8,496 bases of DNA. Source: Bacillota bacterium (GTDB lineage: Bacteria > Bacillota > Clostridia > Acetivibrionales > JAKOSZ01). The stretch spans positions 1 to 8,496 of the forward strand of contig JAKOSZ010000156.1 in NCBI GenBank assembly GCA_029776555.1, read 5' to 3'. Positions 6,127 through 8,496 of this stretch are shown in pieces. A model generated the notes under the pieces. The model was not told the origin of the DNA. It saw nothing but the letters and a program-made list of their open reading frames with translations, and made no database searches. Both the position numbers and the translations under genes were made by a program. The first letter of the stretch is position 1. Every line of letters begins with the position of its first letter.

Positions 6127-8022
6127 TCAGGCACCGTCACCTCTTAAGATGGTGCCGTCTCCCAGCACTGCCAGCCAGGATTCGCACTGCAGAGAACCGG
6201 CGCCTTCCACATACCTCTCAAAGAGACCGAAATTGGCGTATACCCGTGTTCCGTCGGCAAATTCGGTTTTCTGTAAACAGCCGTCTTCCGAGAGGAATTT
6301 AAAATCCGTCATCTCCAGCATGCCTGTCCTTTCGTGAAGCCTTGCCACGGGCAGGGCCAGCTTCAGCGCAAGCTGCGTCTCTTCATCCTCAAAGCGGAAT
6401 TTGTAAACAAAGGACTCGCGGCCCCTTCCGGTAAAGCCATACATGGCTCCAAAGGGGAACACATCGGGCGGGCAGCCGTAGAGGGCGTCCATTGCCGCCA
6501 TCAGCCTTGGTCTTCCTCCGCCGTACTGGTATTTCTTCATGTCCCTTGAGTGAAACCTGTTGTTGTAGTTGTGGGGTTCCCACCAGCTGTGAATGATGCT
6601 GTCATGGAAAACCAGCATCGTCAGGGGTATGGGCCAGAATTCCCAGGGCCCGTACTGGGCCCAGGCCTTCACTGAACCCAGGTCATATTCCATGGAATAG
6701 GCGTCATTGAAATTCTCGGAGCTAACCGGCCTTTCCCCCGCCTGGCCGGCTATGAGCAGTTTCCGTATCCACTCCCTGTCCTCGGTTTTGGACAGGGGCC
6801 GCCCCGGGTGGTTTTTGTGGTCCAGGGCGTGGCATTCGCTGTTGGCGGCGCATGTAATCACATCAAAGTGGTCCCAGGTCATATCCCGGAATCGGCAGGC
6901 GTTTGCCTGCCTCTGATAATCCTCCAGGGTGCTGCTGCAGCACTGGTACCACTTCTGCTCATCTATCTGCCAGTTTAGTATGGGCTCACCCTTTCTGTTC
7001 CTCCGGAACCGGCTCCTCATCTCCCGGCTGCCATCGTCAAGGCCTTCGTTTATCCATGACCAGGGAGCTGTATCATAACCCAAATCCTTTATTTTTTGTA
7101 CAGCCTCTTCGCTCAAGTTAATCGGCGGGAGTCCGCCCATCAGGAAGTCCTTGCTGTAAGTGTTAAACCTTACAGGATAGATGAGAGCCTTATGGAAACC
7201 ATAGGCCTTTAGCTTCCTGCACTCTTCCGCATAGTCAAGTTCATCCTGGCAATAGCCGATGAAGCACATTAGGGCGCCGAAGAGCCTCTTTAGGGCAGGA
7301 CGCTCCTTGATTTTCTCCTCCCAGCTTTTAAACCTTCCCCTTTCCATGACCCGCTTCCTGTAAGTTTTGGCTATATCCGCAATGCTGGGCTCCGTCAGGT
7401 ATAAACGGACGCGCCTGTCATACCTCATAGTCCCCAGGGATTCAACCTGCAGGTTGGCGCACCAGGTCCTCCCTCTTTCACCCTTGCCCAGCCACCAGAG
7501 GCAGTCATCGGCGGTCTCCGCCGCGCAGAGCAAGCCGCCTTTGGCCCCCAGAACCCCGAACATTGCCAGGGTAAAGCCATGATGGGCCGCCTCACTAAAC
7601 CTGGATTCAAAGGGCTCTCCTCTTCCGTCCCACAACATACCCTGCATTATTGGAATTATGTGCTTTTTATTGCCGTCAGTAGGGTTAAATGAACCGGGCA
7701 GGGATACCAGCCCTGTTTCCTCCCATATGTTCGCCGGCATCAAAACTTCCACATAATCGGGGCACAGGGTGTATATCATGTTTACGACACCGGCGCCGGC
7801 GCCGTATGTCAGTTTAAGCTTATTCTCGCCTGCTATTTCCCCCTTGACAGGGGTTAAAGGATTGAGCCTTGCTCTGCGCCCTCCGGCATTGTCTATATCC
7901 CCATACACCAGGCTATTCTCATCAAGGGTCCACCTTGTCCCTCTCCGATAATCCACTATTGACAAGCCTACACCGCTCTCCAGACAGAAAACTCCCAGAT
8001 TGGCATTCCTGATTGCCAGCAT
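6127..8022 (-). CDS. Putative glycoside hydrolase (TIM barrel, possibly GH101/GH129-like)
   Basis: The start ATG 8022 is chosen because AAGGAGGT lies 6 bases upstream; an in-frame TTG at 8112 would add 30 residues but has no comparable site. The 631-residue product has a beta-rich N-terminal part (about 1-240) and a probable TIM barrel (about 245-550) beginning near FIGYCQDELD (254-263). Its acidic motifs are TWDHFD (D384, D387), ECHALDHKNHP (around 396-406), SSENFND (E436) and WWEPHNYNN (480-488). A beta-rich C-terminus carries FADGTRVYANFG (588-599). This order, with Asp and Glu at barrel strand ends and a final DGT..NFG strand, recalls endo-alpha-N-acetylgalactosaminidase-like proteins (GH101/GH129 and relatives). 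Family placement is from memory of pattern and is uncertain. No signal peptide or membrane segment is seen, so it likely acts in the cytosol on imported sugar. It lies between two terminators, just downstream of the binding-protein gene. Confidence 0.8.
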   Translation of the reverse strand: MLAIRNANLGVFCLESGVGLSIVDYRRGTRWTLDENSLVYGDIDNAGGRRARLNPLTPVKGEIAGENKLKLTYGAGAGVVNMIYTLCPDYVEVLMPANIWEETGLVSLPGSFNPTDGNKKHIIPIMQGMLWDGRGEPFESRFSEAAHHGFTLAMFGVLGAKGGLLCAAETADDCLWWLGKGERGRTWCANLQVESLGTMRYDRRVRLYLTEPSIADIAKTYRKRVMERGRFKSWEEKIKERPALKRLFGALMCFIGYCQDELDYAEECRKLKAYGFHKALIYPVRFNTYSKDFLMGGLPPINLSEEAVQKIKDLGYDTAPWSWINEGLDDGSREMRSRFRRNRKGEPILNWQIDEQKWYQCCSSTLEDYQRQANACRFRDMTWDHFDVITCAANSECHALDHKNHPGRPLSKTEDREWIRKLLIAGQAGERPVSSENFNDAYSMEYDLGSVKAWAQYGPWEFWPIPLTMLVFHDSIIHSWWEPHNYNNRFHSRDMKKYQYGGGRPRLMAAMDALYGCPPDVFPFGAMYGFTGRGRESFVYKFRFEDEETQLALKLALPVARLHERTGMLEMTDFKFLSEDGCLQKTEFADGTRVYANFGLFERYVEGAGSLQCESWLAVLGDGTILRGDGA

Positions 8023-8028
8023 TTGTCT

Positions 8029-8036
8029 ACCTCCTT
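8029..8036 (-). promoter_or_regulatory. Consensus Shine-Dalgarno site of the hydrolase gene
   Basis: AAGGAGGT on the minus strand lies 6 bases before ATG 8022. It is the strongest ribosome site in the window and fixes the hydrolase start against the longer TTG 8112 reading. Confidence 0.85.
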
Positions 8037-8218
8037 GCGGCTGCCGGGACAGCTTAAACCCCATTCTTACTTCCTGTGCCATTTCGGGCAAAAAGTAGCT
8101 TTGATTCCTCAAGCCCCCGGCGAATTCCTGCGTAAATTCACGGGACAGTTCCCGGATTTAACGAAACTGCCTTTTTTAAATATTAGCAGGAAGAGCGAAA
8201 AAAATATGTCCCGGGCGT
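8037..8218. other. Intergenic leader upstream of the hydrolase gene
   Basis: This non-coding stretch should carry the hydrolase promoter. It contains the small palindrome CGGGA-cagt-TCCCG (8141-8154), a possible operator. AT-rich TAATATTTA sequence lies upstream of the palindrome on the minus strand (about 8175-8185) and could supply a -10. No clear -35/-10 pair, RNA element or small gene was recognised. Confidence 0.3.
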
Positions 8219-8263
8219 ATAAAAAGAAGGTTTCCCGAAACCTTTCGTTCCGGGAAACCTTCT
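8219..8263 (-). terminator. Strong rho-independent terminator after the binding-protein gene
   Basis: A perfect 13-bp inverted repeat, AGAAGGTTTCCCG (8225-8237) with CGGGAAACCTTCT (8251-8263), has a 13-base loop. On the minus strand it is followed by TTTTTAT. On the plus strand the next bases are ATTTT, so it could work weakly in both directions. It lies 32 bases past the stop codon. Confidence 0.9.
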
Positions 8264-8295
8264 ATTTTAACCGTACTCTCGCGTTCCGGTTTTAA

Positions 8296-8496
8296 TTACT
8301 GGGTCAGCTCGATAATAGCATCGTTGAGAGCAGCCTGGCAGGCAGCCCTGTTGGCCTCAATGGCCTGCATCCAGGTACCTTCTGCGGGCTTGTTCACTAC
8401 GTTGTTCATGGCGTCTACGAATCCCTGACCGAAACCGGAGTATTCGAGCTGGGCAGCATTGGCAGTCCACTGCTTTACATAATCGTACATTTCTTC
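8296..8496 (-). CDS. C-terminal fragment, probable ABC transporter sugar-binding protein
   Basis: The last 66 residues of a protein that continues beyond the right edge. The frame is open through 8496; a Met at 8490 is internal, since GAA GAA codons precede it and no ribosome site is visible. The segment is alpha-helical and ends with a helix of the type NKPAEGTWMQAIEANRAACQAALNDAI, which resembles the C-terminal helices of family 1 extracellular solute-binding proteins of carbohydrate ABC importers. If so, the mature protein is a lipoprotein outside the membrane that hands sugar to permeases encoded elsewhere. A strong terminator follows, so it is the last gene of its transcript. The call rests on a short segment. 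Confidence 0.65.
   Translation of the reverse strand, partial: EEMYDYVKQWTANAAQLEYSGFGQGFVDAMNNVVNKPAEGTWMQAIEANRAACQAALNDAIIELTQ

Noticed and set aside
8023..8112. N-terminal extension of the hydrolase from TTG 8112
   Set aside because: The consensus AAGGAGGT directly before ATG 8022 makes the shorter start far more likely.
8023..8295. Plus-strand 90-codon frame in the intergenic region between hydrolase and binding protein
   Set aside because: It crosses the terminator hairpin and the hydrolase ribosome site, and its translation is not protein-like.
8296..8490. A complete 64-residue small protein starting at 8490
   Set aside because: The frame stays open to the window edge without a ribosome site, and the sequence resembles the C-terminal end of a larger binding protein.

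Overview
The window looks like a carbohydrate or glycoside utilisation region from a Firmicute, probably a Clostridia- or Limnochordia-like anaerobe. The pointers are: moderate-to-high GC, strong purine-rich Shine-Dalgarno sites (one is a full AAGGAGGT), GTG/TTG start candidates, AraC-type control next to glycosidase-like genes, and a large FMN/Fe-S/FAD old-yellow-enzyme reductase typical of anaerobes. The lineage is an inference from style, not from a marker gene. No rRNA, tRNA, CRISPR array, transposase or phage gene was seen.

Layout from right to left, because most genes are on the minus strand. (1) 8296-8496 is the C-terminal tail of a gene that enters from the right edge, probably an extracellular sugar-binding protein of an ABC importer, closed by a strong terminator (8219-8263). 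(2) 6127-8022 is a 631-residue putative glycoside hydrolase with a beta-rich N-terminus, a probable TIM barrel and a beta-rich C-terminus, with its own terminator (6085-6113). (3) 3948-5885 is a 645-residue FMN/4Fe-4S/FAD NAD(P)H-dependent reductase of the 2,4-dienoyl-CoA reductase / enoate reductase / daidzein reductase type, with its own terminator (3847-3878). (4) 2932-3690, the only plus-strand gene, is an AraC-family regulator with a cupin sensor domain. (5) Divergent from it is an apparent minus-strand operon: a seven-repeat FG-GAP/VCBS propeller protein (1553-2650), a Gfo/Idh/MocA oxidoreductase (484-1539) whose ribosome site overlaps the propeller stop codon, and the N-terminal 146 residues of a large glycosyl hydrolase (1-439) that runs off the left edge.

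A working model, which is inference: an ABC importer brings in an oligosaccharide or plant-type glycoside, and the AraC protein senses it or a product and activates the divergent operon. The cytosolic propeller, the NAD-dependent Gfo/Idh/MocA enzyme and the glycosidases process the sugar part, possibly through oxidised (keto-sugar) intermediates. The OYE-type reductase could act on an unsaturated aglycone or acid. The most unusual points are the signal-less propeller coupled to a Gfo/Idh/MocA enzyme, the Asn-for-Asp change in that enzyme's catalytic motif, the hard-to-place hydrolase at 6127-8022, and the overlapping face-to-face promoter elements and short leader ORF in front of the AraC gene.
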